The translations under genes were made by a program, and so were the position numbers. Source: Candidatus Woesearchaeota archaeon (GTDB lineage: Archaea; Nanoarchaeota; Nanoarchaeia; Woesearchaeales; JAGVZT01). From it: DNA of 9,754 nucleotides. Location: NCBI GenBank assembly GCA_017608295.1, contig JAFCGF010000060.1:1-9754 (forward strand), written 5' to 3'. Below the pieces are notes generated by a model that worked only from the letters and a program-made list of their open reading frames with translations, had not been told where the DNA came from and did not search any database. Of this stretch, positions 1-7,700 are shown in pieces (position 1 is the stretch's first letter; each line of letters begins with the position of its first letter).

Positions 1-224
1 GCATGTTCCAGGTGCTCGGGTTCATACTCCGGGAAGGAACGTACATCCATCACACAGAAATCGGGGTTAGCGACATTGGCCTGGATCAGGCTGTCGCATT
101 GTAACACGGTGAAATGGGCCTGTAGGGAGTCAGGGTTTTGGGAAAAGGCTAAAATAACCGAACAAGACATCACGATTGCGATCAAAACAGATCTATCGAC
201 ATTAATTTGGTGAAATTGTTTCAT
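1..224 (-). CDS. Exported rhodanese-like domain protein (N-terminal part, cut by window edge)
   Basis: Reading the minus strand from the ATG at 224-222 gives 74 codons that stay open to the window edge. The product begins MKQFHQINVDRSVLIAIVMS, with a hydrophobic core and a likely signal peptide cleavage after AFSQ (about residue 29). The mature part has the N-terminal half of a rhodanese domain: a short helix (CDSLIQ), then NPDFCVMDVRSFPEYEPEHL, matching the family pattern of a buried strand, D-V-R, E-Y and H-L before the A-I/N-I strand. The catalytic-loop Cys would lie beyond the edge, so sulfurtransferase activity cannot be judged. Exported single-domain rhodaneses are common in Bacteroidota and are thought to act in periplasmic sulfur or redox chemistry; that role is inferred. 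No Shine-Dalgarno is visible, as is usual in the phylum. A candidate promoter lies at 254-261. Confidence 0.78.
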   Translation of the reverse strand, partial: MKQFHQINVDRSVLIAIVMSCSVILAFSQNPDSLQAHFTVLQCDSLIQANVANPDFCVMDVRSFPEYEPEHLEH

Positions 225-253
225 GGCATGTTAATTGAATGGAAATGGCATGA

Positions 254-261
254 TAAATATA
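254..261 (-). promoter_or_regulatory. Candidate -7 box for the rhodanese-like gene
   Basis: On the minus strand the bases read TATATTTA, one mismatch from the Bacteroidota -7 consensus TAnnTTTG, preceded by a T-rich stretch. The box lies 30 bases before the ATG, so the transcript would have a leader of about 25 nt. No clear -33 element is seen. The box and the CATGCCAT that follows it are nearly repeated upstream of the hybrid regulator gene (9047-9073). Confidence 0.4.
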
Positions 262-300
262 GTAAAAAAGAAGTAATGTTGGAGGTGGCAGGTCGTTGGG

Positions 301-386
301 AGGTTGCTTCATCACGCCGCAGGCGTGATTCGCAATGACACGGGGGCTATGTGGACGATTTGCCGTGCGGGATTCGCAATGACACG
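301..386. repeat. Two copies of a dispersed intergenic repeat of the GTCATTGCGA type
   Basis: The 16-base string gattcgcaatgacacg occurs at 327-342 and again at 371-386. In the first copy it is joined to a perfect hairpin, atcacgcc (311-318), loop gca, ggcgtgat (322-329), followed outward by gaagcaacct on the minus strand. The order GTCATTGCGA / palindrome / GAAGCAA is that of a short palindromic repeat widely scattered between genes in many bacterial genomes. The second copy lacks a clean palindrome. A related core (gcgagcgatagcgaagcaat) lies inside the regulator gene at 5575-5594. Apart from this repeat, a half-site at 404-417 and the two promoters, I see nothing in 225-483. Confidence 0.7.
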
Positions 387-470
387 ATGTTAATGAACGT
401 TTTTAGGGGGCAACCGGAGAAAATATTACTAAAATAATGAATTATATCTTCATTTTTTTAGTTTTATTTA

Positions 471-478
471 TATCTTTG
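471..478 (+). promoter_or_regulatory. Candidate -7 box giving a leaderless transcript
   Basis: TATCTTTG is a perfect match to the Bacteroidota -7 consensus TAnnTTTG, preceded by a very AT-rich stretch (421-470). The ATG of the ATPase gene starts at 484, five bases after the box, where transcription would be expected to begin. The mRNA would therefore have little or no 5' leader, consistent with the lack of any Shine-Dalgarno sequence. The -33 region (about 447-450) is only a weak match. Confidence 0.6.
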
Positions 479-483
479 CAGAT

Positions 484-1638
484 ATGATAACCCGAATCTC
501 AGAAAAAAAAATAGAAGATCTTCTGCAAGGATTTCCGTGCGTAGCGATCATCGGTCCCCGACAGGTAGGGAAAACGACACTCGCAAAGCAAATTCAGAAA
601 TCCTATGTCGAGCCTATTTACCTGGATCTTGAATTGCAAAGGGATTTAATAAAACTTGATGACCCTGAAACCTATCTGAAACAATTCGAAGATCAATTGA
701 TCATTATTGATGAAGTTCAACGAAAGAAAGAGCTGTTCCCGGTATTACGGGCTTTGATTGATCAGAAAAGAACACCCGGGAGATTTCTTTTGCTGGGTTC
801 AGCTGCTCCCGATTTACTCAGGAATAGTTCCGAATCGCTGGCCGGCAGAATCGCATATCATGAGCTGACTCCCTTTTTGATTCCGGAAGTTTTTCCTGAT
901 CATAACCCTATGGATCTCTGGATGCATGGTGGTTTCCCCGATCCTTTTCTTCACCAAAAGTACTGGCTGGATTGGATGAATAACTTTGTAAAGACTTACT
1001 TCGAAAGAGATCTTCCCAATCTTGGTTTCCCGGCAGATAGCATGACAGGAGAACGGTTATGGACCATGCTTGCTCATCATCATGGGAATCTGATCAATTA
1101 TGCAGAAATTGGAAAAAGTCTGGAGTTTAGCATACACACCATAAAGAAATATATTGGATTTCTTAAACATGCATTCCTGATTCGTCTGATTCAACCATTT
1201 CATTCAAACCTTAAAAAAAGACTGGTGAAATCCCCTAAAGTTTACATCAGTGATTCGGGAATCTTACATTTTTTATTGGGGATTGACTCCATTGAACAAC
1301 TCTTTGGACACCCGAAAATGGGCGCTTCATGGGAAGGTTTTGTCATTGAACAGATCATACCACGCCTACCCCAAAACCGCAAACTCTATTTTTACCGGAC
1401 GCATGATGGCGCCGAGCTTGATCTGGTAATTACCAAAGGTGGAAAGCCTGTTGCAGGAATCGAAATAAAATTCGGATCAGGAGTCAGTGTATCGCGAGGG
1501 AATACCGAGGCAGTACAATTCCTGAATACAAAGCAAAATTTTTTGATCATTAATGACGATGAAGATTACCTTTTATCAAATGGATTCAGGGTATGTGGAT
1601 TGACTATTTTTCTCGAAAAATATCTGAGTTCAATCTAA
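484..1638 (+). CDS. AAA_14 / DUF4143 family ATP-binding protein
   Basis: 384 residues, the usual length of this family. N-terminal P-loop ATPase: Walker A GPRQVGKTT (24-32), Walker B LIIIDEVQ (72-79), then the sensor-like GSAAPDLLR (105-113) and SLAGR (118-122), both typical of AAA_14. The middle part (about 170-265) carries DUF4143 hallmarks: YFERDLP, a winged-helix-like stretch and the KVYISDSG motif. The C-terminal part (about 280-335) has WEGFVIEQ, then AELDLVI and GIEIKFG, the E / D / E-x-K pattern of a PD-(D/E)XK nuclease-like fold. The family's cellular role is not established; links to mobile DNA or defence are speculation. The ATG at 484 is chosen because it directly follows the -7 box. 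The gene is visibly more AT-rich than its neighbours and is the only complete plus-strand gene, which suggests separate acquisition. It ends 6 bases from the convergent peptidase gene. Confidence 0.9.
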   Translation: MITRISEKKIEDLLQGFPCVAIIGPRQVGKTTLAKQIQKSYVEPIYLDLELQRDLIKLDDPETYLKQFEDQLIIIDEVQRKKELFPVLRALIDQKRTPGRFLLLGSAAPDLLRNSSESLAGRIAYHELTPFLIPEVFPDHNPMDLWMHGGFPDPFLHQKYWLDWMNNFVKTYFERDLPNLGFPADSMTGERLWTMLAHHHGNLINYAEIGKSLEFSIHTIKKYIGFLKHAFLIRLIQPFHSNLKKRLVKSPKVYISDSGILHFLLGIDSIEQLFGHPKMGASWEGFVIEQIIPRLPQNRKLYFYRTHDGAELDLVITKGGKPVAGIEIKFGSGVSVSRGNTEAVQFLNTKQNFLIINDDEDYLLSNGFRVCGLTIFLEKYLSSI

Positions 1639-1644
1639 GACGAA

Positions 1645-2598
1645 TTATTCGAATTTCACTACCTTCCTTGTCGCAGATCCATTACCAGCTATAATCCTGC
1701 ACACATAAACCCCCGCCGGCAACAGACCGGCATTCCAGATGAACCGGTTTAATCCCTTCTGTCCATGATGAACAAGCGCATCGACAATCTGCCCGAACTG
1801 GTTCATGAAAATAAACTCAACTTCCCTTGGTTCATCAAGTTCAAATTCTATGGTGGTTGAATAGGAGAATGGATTCGGATAAACGTGAAACTTTTGGTTA
1901 TTGTCCACGTGAGCTACAGATACATATACAACATCCACCGGAATGCAGGCTGGGTTTGATTCTCCTTCGTTATATATGGCTGTTACACAGTATTTATATA
2001 AGCCCTGATTGACATCCGGATCGATAAAGGATGTTTCTATGATAGGATCTGTATTCAGCTTCACGCCATCCCGGTATATGTTATACCCCATCAGTGTCAA
2101 TGAAGGATTACTGTATGAGGGGATTTCCCAATTAAGGTGAACATCGTAAACGATAACTTCAGCCTCCAGGTTTGTCGGCCAGGGAAGGAACAACTCATCT
2201 ACAAACTTAAATACACCACCTTCCGTTTCACTGATGTTATAACCGCCAGCCCAACCACAGATGGGGCTCACCCAAACCATGTGCCTGAATGTGGCGCCTT
2301 CGGTACCGGGAAAAACTTCCCATGTATGGCCGCCATCGTAACTGACAGAAGCACCTTTTTGATTTGCCAGTTGCACCCTCCTACCCCCGGTACTTACCCA
2401 GATGTTTTCTGTTCCGGGCACAAAAGCCAGATCCGTGAAGTACATTGGGCCTGTATAATTGACTTCGGACCATGTTTCACCACCATCAAAGGTTTCAAAA
2501 ATTTTTCCCTCCAATGGCCAGTCGAAGAAGTTGTGCACCAATCCATGTGATTCATCTTTGAACACAGGGATGATCCATTCCCAGTCCATATCCGGCAA
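1645..2598 (-). CDS. C-terminal part of the C10 peptidase: Asp boxes, FN3-like domain and T9SS sorting domain (downstream of in-frame TGA)
   Basis: This stretch is in the same reading frame as the peptidase ORF at 2611-4602, separated only by one TGA codon; together they give a 985-codon gene. It has no plausible independent start: it opens with TTG/ATG codons in the middle of an Asp-box propeller, with no signal peptide or promoter. It contains two more Asp boxes (TFDGGETW, SYDGGHTW) and an FN3-like domain (about 145-230, with LMGYNIYRDGVKLN and YKYCVTAIYNEGESNP). It ends with a 78-residue T9SS type A sorting domain starting YPNPFSYSTT and finishing RKVVKFE. This last domain would direct the protein through the type IX machinery. 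If TGA is a true stop, the peptidase loses its secretion signal. The fragment alone would not be exported and is best read as part of the upstream gene. Confidence 0.85.
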   Translation of the reverse strand: MPDMDWEWIIPVFKDESHGLVHNFFDWPLEGKIFETFDGGETWSEVNYTGPMYFTDLAFVPGTENIWVSTGGRRVQLANQKGASVSYDGGHTWEVFPGTEGATFRHMVWVSPICGWAGGYNISETEGGVFKFVDELFLPWPTNLEAEVIVYDVHLNWEIPSYSNPSLTLMGYNIYRDGVKLNTDPIIETSFIDPDVNQGLYKYCVTAIYNEGESNPACIPVDVVYVSVAHVDNNQKFHVYPNPFSYSTTIEFELDEPREVEFIFMNQFGQIVDALVHHGQKGLNRFIWNAGLLPAGVYVCRIIAGNGSATRKVVKFE

Positions 2599-2610
2599 GG
2601 CATCTACAGT

Positions 2611-2613
2611 TCA
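2611..2613 (-). other. In-frame TGA replacing an Asp-box tryptophan codon
   Basis: At codon 664 of the peptidase gene the minus strand reads AAA GGC CAT AGC TGA ACT GTA. The residues before it, STDKGHS, are an Asp box that in every other copy in this protein is followed by Trp (for example TTDGGTTW, SYDGGHTW). A single G-to-A change of TGG to TGA explains the stop. Reading continues in the same frame for another 321 sensible codons. Confidence 0.9.
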
Positions 2614-4602
2614 GCTATGGCCTTTATCTGTAGATTTATAGATTCGTCCCCGGGTTGTCCCGTACCAGATGGTTTCACCGACTGCTGAATAGCCTTCGGT
2701 CATCCCATATTCATCGGACAATGGCGCCGGGATATTTCCCGGGGGAACCGGGATCCAGGTTGTCCCTCCATCGGTTGTGGTATACATCTCAAATCCTTCG
2801 GCCGTCGAGGGTGGATCTCCCATACACCAGCCTTCATTTTCGTTGAAGAAATGGATGCAATCAGGCCAGGAAAAGGGACTGTTGAACAACGCGGTGGCCT
2901 GACGGTTCCAAGTAGCACCTCCATCCGTTGTGACAAACACCCCGGGGAGATTGCTCCCGGATAACTTATACATCAGCACGTAGGCATTATCTGCACTTAT
3001 GGCGAAGACCATAGATGAGGTGAGCCCTTCAGTGTTCGGGATGGCGCCGGAAGTCCAGGTTGTCCCGCCATCAATAGTCCGGGTATAATCCTGGCATGGG
3101 ATAAACATATTATTAACCCAAATTCCATTCCAGGCTATGGCCCAGGCTACATCACAATCGACAGCTGACATGGAACTGATCGCCCTGATTGTGGTCTGAA
3201 AGCCGCTGGACTGAGTGGTCCAATCGGAGATATTCAGGGTGATGGGATACCAGACCGTATCGTTTCCGGCTATTGACAATACTCTTACGTCATGGCCACC
3301 GAGATCTGAAGAGGTGGTATTCCATGTATGGCTCAGCATGACCGAACTTCCGGAAGCAACCGTGGTTCCATCAATGGTAATAAACATATTATCCGGTATG
3401 CCTCTAACTGTAGAAGCTTCGATCGTTATCGGCTGATCTTTGCCGATGACATATGTGTCGTAAGGGGTAACGATACGGGTAATCAGGTCCGGGTTGGCAG
3501 GTCTGATGTGTACCAGTGCGAAGTTATTCAGGTTGAAGGAGGTTCCCGGATTCAATGAGTCGATCGCATAAAATCCGTCATAACTCCCTCCCCAACCCCA
3601 GTTAAAGTGAAACTTTCCGTCACTCATGCGGTAGCCATCACAAACGAAAGCGTGTCCTCCGTCGGGACCAGATCCGGAGTATTGGACCGGCCATAGATTA
3701 TCCAGATCGGCACGCAGCAGGTTTTTCCAATCTTCCGGGTCGGGGTAATCTGCTTTTTCATGCCATTCAAGTCCCGGCTTATAATTGAAATAGTCTACAA
3801 ATGCTTTGATAACATCTACGCCATAGGCGGCAGAACCATCAAGGCTGTAATCCATATTAACCGAAACACCGGCATGATACAGGATGGTGGCAACCTCCAG
3901 ATTACTCGATGTTAGGACCGTTGGCATGGAAGCCCAGTCGTAGTTTGTATTACCAAAATCCACCGATTGCAATCCATACACAGGATGTGTGTATGCATAA
4001 GTACCCACGCCCTGAGGAGGAAACTCATGGTATTTCATGATCTGTGCCATGGCTGTAGCAACACACCCCGTAACCACATGTCCGCAATAGGCTGTCGCGG
4101 CGGGTTCATCCGGACATAGTTCATTGTAATAGCACCCTTGCCACCAAGTGGTGGTCAGCAGGGGGTCCACATCCAGCACCGATTCCGGGAAAACACCATT
4201 GCGAATGTCATCCCATTGTTTTTTCGCCATCCGGTTGCTCATCTTTGATGACACAATGCGTGTGATCTGCCGGCTGTATTCATCCAGCCATTCCTTTACC
4301 GCTGGGCAGGATACTTTTTCCGGGAAGAAGTTATGCGCAGAATAGCCAAGGATGGGGATGGATGCATCGTCGGCAGCAACGATCACAAACCCGGCAGGCC
4401 GGAAGTGTACAATATAAAATGTGGTCAACCCATCTGCTTGGTTCATGGTGACTTTCTCCACGGCCAGATCTGTAATTGATGATGAGGCTATGTGACTGTA
4501 ATATGATATGGCAACCTGTTTTGCCTCTTTTTCCGATACAGGATCTGCCTGTAATACCCCAACCATGCAGAGCATTGCGATTGAAATGTAAAGATGCTTC
4601 AT
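2611..4602 (-). CDS. Secreted C10-family (streptopain-like) cysteine peptidase, N-terminal 663 residues before an in-frame TGA
   Basis: The product starts with a signal peptide (MKHLYISIAMLCMVGVLQA, cut before DP) and a Spi/streptopain-type propeptide (about 20-120). The C10 peptidase domain follows (about 140-370): nucleophile Cys180 in GCVATAMAQIMKYH, catalytic His317 in GGHAFVCDGY, and NWGWGG shortly after, as in streptopain. Next come an Ig-like domain (about 375-470) and Asp-box/BNR repeats (TIDGGTTW, TTDGGATW, TTDGGTTW, STDKGHS). The ORF stops at a TGA in the fourth Asp box, but the same frame continues to 1645 with two more Asp boxes, an FN3-like domain and a T9SS tail. The ATG at 4602 is supported by AGGAGG at 4608-4613. 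The full protein would be a zymogen exported by Sec and then T9SS to degrade protein outside the cell. The truncated form keeps both catalytic residues but probably stays in the periplasm. Confidence 0.88.
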   Translation of the reverse strand: MKHLYISIAMLCMVGVLQADPVSEKEAKQVAISYYSHIASSSITDLAVEKVTMNQADGLTTFYIVHFRPAGFVIVAADDASIPILGYSAHNFFPEKVSCPAVKEWLDEYSRQITRIVSSKMSNRMAKKQWDDIRNGVFPESVLDVDPLLTTTWWQGCYYNELCPDEPAATAYCGHVVTGCVATAMAQIMKYHEFPPQGVGTYAYTHPVYGLQSVDFGNTNYDWASMPTVLTSSNLEVATILYHAGVSVNMDYSLDGSAAYGVDVIKAFVDYFNYKPGLEWHEKADYPDPEDWKNLLRADLDNLWPVQYSGSGPDGGHAFVCDGYRMSDGKFHFNWGWGGSYDGFYAIDSLNPGTSFNLNNFALVHIRPANPDLITRIVTPYDTYVIGKDQPITIEASTVRGIPDNMFITIDGTTVASGSSVMLSHTWNTTSSDLGGHDVRVLSIAGNDTVWYPITLNISDWTTQSSGFQTTIRAISSMSAVDCDVAWAIAWNGIWVNNMFIPCQDYTRTIDGGTTWTSGAIPNTEGLTSSMVFAISADNAYVLMYKLSGSNLPGVFVTTDGGATWNRQATALFNSPFSWPDCIHFFNENEGWCMGDPPSTAEGFEMYTTTDGGTTWIPVPPGNIPAPLSDEYGMTEGYSAVGETIWYGTTRGRIYKSTDKGHS

Positions 4603-4607
4603 GATAC

Positions 4608-4613
4608 CCTCCT
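4608..4613 (-). promoter_or_regulatory. Strong Shine-Dalgarno of the peptidase gene
   Basis: The minus strand reads AGGAGG five bases before the ATG at 4602. This fixes the start codon. It stands out because none of the other three visible starts in the window (224, 484, 9034) has a Shine-Dalgarno, in line with its general rarity in Bacteroidota. Confidence 0.7.
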
Positions 4614-4621
4614 TTTTCTTT

Positions 4622-4629
4622 CAAAATTA
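4622..4629 (-). promoter_or_regulatory. Candidate -7 box of the peptidase gene
   Basis: TAATTTTG on the minus strand is a perfect TAnnTTTG. A weak -33 candidate, TTAG, lies 20 bases upstream (4650-4653). Transcription would start near 4615-4618, giving a short leader that just holds the AGGAGG. Confidence 0.55.
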
Positions 4630-4652
4630 CAACTACGGGAGGCATAAGTCTA

Positions 4653-4684
4653 ACACCTATGTCCTGATCTTTGACACATATGTC
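4653..4684 (-). promoter_or_regulatory. Candidate AraC-type operator: 11-bp direct repeat at a 21-bp period
   Basis: On the minus strand GACATATGTGT (4684-4674) is followed, after a 10-base spacer, by GACATAGGTGT (4663-4653). Ten of eleven positions match and the starts are 21 bases apart, two turns of the helix. The inner copy abuts the candidate -33 element. Tandem half-sites of this period next to the core promoter are how AraC-type activators bind (araI1/I2 is the classic case). The adjacent hybrid regulator carries an AraC domain, so it is the natural candidate; no binding is shown. Confidence 0.45.
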
Positions 4685-4746
4685 GTATTAACAGGCCGGG
4701 TAATGGTAAAGCTGAATTTTCACCCGCTTCGGCAGGATAATGTGAC

Positions 4747-7700
4747 TTAATTTTTATTCTGCGTATCAGTATATTCTGAAGGTAAAACTCCGAACTGCTC
4801 CCGGAAAGAGCGAGCAAAATAAGAGAGGTTGTTAAATCCCACCTCAAATGCGATTTCAGAAATGGTTCCGCTTTTCCGGCTGATAAGTGATGCTGCCCTG
4901 CTCAGGCGGAGAGAGCGGACAAACGCGGTGGGAGAAAGGTTGACGAGCGCTGTCAGTTTCCGGTGAAGTTGTGAACGGCTCATGCCGACCAACTTCCCAA
5001 ACGTATCAATACTGAAGTCAGGATCCGACATATGATCCTCTACGATGCCGATTGCCTTTGCCATAAATTGTTCATCCATGGAGGCAATCCTTATTCCTGG
5101 TTTCGTTGAACCGGGTTTTGTCAGCAATCCCAGTTGTTTAATCAGCTGCTCCTGTATCCTTTTTCGTTGTTCGATCAGGTTGTTTACCCTTACGATCAAT
5201 TCATGGTAATTGAACGGCTTGTATAGGTAATCATCTGCCCCGGTTTTCAGACCCTGGATTTTGCTCTCCTCCGATGCCCGTGCCGTAAGCAGAATGACCG
5301 GGATATGGCATGTCCTTTCATCGGACTTCAACTTCTCACACAACTCAAAGCCATCCATTTTTGGCATCATCACATCGCTGATCACCAGGTCGGGGATACC
5401 CTCAAGTGCCATCTCCAATCCCTCTTCTCCGTTGCCGGCTTCTATTAGTCGATAACCTTCGCCGAGATGTCCGCGGATGTAGTTCCGCATGTCGGGGTTG
5501 TCTTCGACGATGAGAATAACTGGTTGCTCGCTTGCTACCCCCAAACCCCCTGAAGGGGGCTTACTCCCCTCCCTTGCGAGCGATAGCGAAGCAATTGGGG
5601 AGGGGTCGGGAGTGGGGTAGATTGGTTGCTCGATGCTGGATGCTGGATCCTGGATGCTGGATACTCCCCTCCCTTGTTGGGGAGGGGTTGGGGGTGGGGC
5701 AGAGATGATCTCTTCCGGTTTCAGGTGTTCTTTCCCTAACGGAAGGATTATGGTAAACGTGGTTCCTTTGCCAATCTCACTTTCGACAGTGATTTCTCCG
5801 TGGTGCAATTCAACCAGCTCCTTCGTAAGTGCCAGTCCGATTCCGGTACCTTCCTGGTCTTTGGTGTAGGAATCATCGGCCTGGTAGAAGCGGTCGAAGA
5901 TGCGCGATTGCTGATCGGGAGATATCCCAGGACCCGTATCCGTAATTGTTATAGTTACAAGATGGTGAGATGGCGAGTTTGTGAGTGGCGAGTGGTGAGT
6001 AGTGAATAGCGAATTGCCAACTGCCAACTGCCCACTGCCAACTTCGATTGTGATACGACCACCTTCAGGAGTGAACTTAAACGCATTCGACAGCAGGTTA
6101 AAGAGGATCTTCTCAAGTTTTTCCTGATCTATATATGCTTGGATATCTTTCTCCTCAGCCTGGAAGACCAGGTCGATATTTTTCTGTTTCGCCAGGGATT
6201 CAAATGACTGAATATAGCCGATGACCAGCTTCACCAGGTTCAATTCACGGGCCTGCAGTTTCATCTGACCGGATTCCAGTTTGGATAGGCTCAGCAACTG
6301 GTTAATCAAGCGCTGCAAGCGTCTGGCATTTCGTTGCATCATCTCCAAGTCGTGTTTCACCTCCTCCGAAACCGATGCCTTGATCTTCTCAAGAGGCCCG
6401 AGGATCAGGGTAAGCGGGGTGCGGAATTCATGGGAAATGTTGGCAAAGAAACGGGACTTCATGCTGTCAAGTTCTTTCAATTTTTCTGCTTCGACATGCT
6501 CAATTTCCAGAGCCTGCTTGAGGTGCTGTCTTTTCAAGTCATACTGCCTCCAGAGATAGATCAGTCCGATGAAAACTAACGCATAGATTGTATAGGCCCA
6601 CCAGGTTCGCCATGGAGGCGGCAGGACGGTAATTGCTAGGCTGGCCCCTTCTTCATTCCAGTAGCCATCGTTGTTCGATCCTTTCACATGAAAAATATAG
6701 TTCCCGGGTGGAACGCTTGTGTAGCTGGCAAAACGGCGGTTCCCGGAATAGATCCAGTCCTCGTCCAGCCCTTCAAGATAATAGGCATACTGGTTCTTAT
6801 TAGGATTTGCATAATCCAGTGCTGCAAATTCAAAGGAGAAGAAATTCTGATCGTATTTTAATGTAATATGTTGAATTGCAGAGATATTGCTATCCAATGA
6901 AAAGGGTTTACCTTCAACTTTGAAATCGGATACTACAATAGGAGGAATCTTTGTATTATCATGAATGCTATCAGGGTGAAAATAAAAAAAGCCCTTTCCG
7001 GCACCCAGATACCCTGGCAGAAAGATCCTTCCATCCTCAGATTGATACCAATATTTGGAGACAAAATTGTCAAAAGGCAGGCCATCTTCAGTATCATAAA
7101 TTTTTAACACACGACTCTCCGGTTTATATCTTATCAGTCCTTTGCGATAATGACTCAACCATAAATTCCCTTTATCATCTCCAAAAACCTCCCCTATTCC
7201 ATCTCCAAATAATCCGGTTGAATCATGAATGAGCTCAAAGTGTTCAATAGCCGGATTATATTTATAGAGCCCTCGAAATGATCCAACCCAGATGGTTCCA
7301 TATATATCTTCAAAAACTTTTTCAATATAATTTGTATATAATCCGGGTGATCCCGATTCCGTACTCCCATATTGAGTGAATTGCATCGTTTCCCTCTCTT
7401 TGGCCTTCAGACAGAACAACCCATCTTCAGCTGTGCTGAACCAGAGATTCCCGTTACTATCTTCAAAGATGTCCAGGATGATTGCATTCATAAGGATCTC
7501 ATGGTGTACAATGTTGACAGGATCGTATTTACCATCTGTTTTTTCTTTTTTAAACAGCCCGCTACCCCAGGTGGCAATCCATATGGTACCGGTATGGTCT
7601 TCAAAAATATCCTGTATCCGTTCCGGCCGGGGATGGCCTTCGGGAAGATTAAAATCAAGGAAGATAAAAGACTCTCTCTTCCTGTCAAAAATAGCCGGAC

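Noticed and set aside
1639..1644. Terminator between the convergent ATPase and peptidase genes
   Set aside because: Only six bases separate the stops and no hairpin with a T-run is visible, so the transcripts probably overlap.
2137..2550. Plus-strand 137-codon reading frame
   Set aside because: It is antisense to the Asp-box and FN3 part of the peptidase gene, with no motif or promoter of its own.
2611..2613. TGA as a selenocysteine codon
   Set aside because: The site is a structural Trp of an Asp box, not a redox site, and no clear SECIS-like hairpin is seen in the bases just downstream.
4676..4683. acatatgt palindrome as a dimeric repressor site
   Set aside because: It is only 8 bp and is better explained as part of the 11-bp direct repeat at 4653-4684.
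5961..6044. CRISPR array
   Set aside because: The period is 7 bases with no spacers, and it lies inside a coding sequence.
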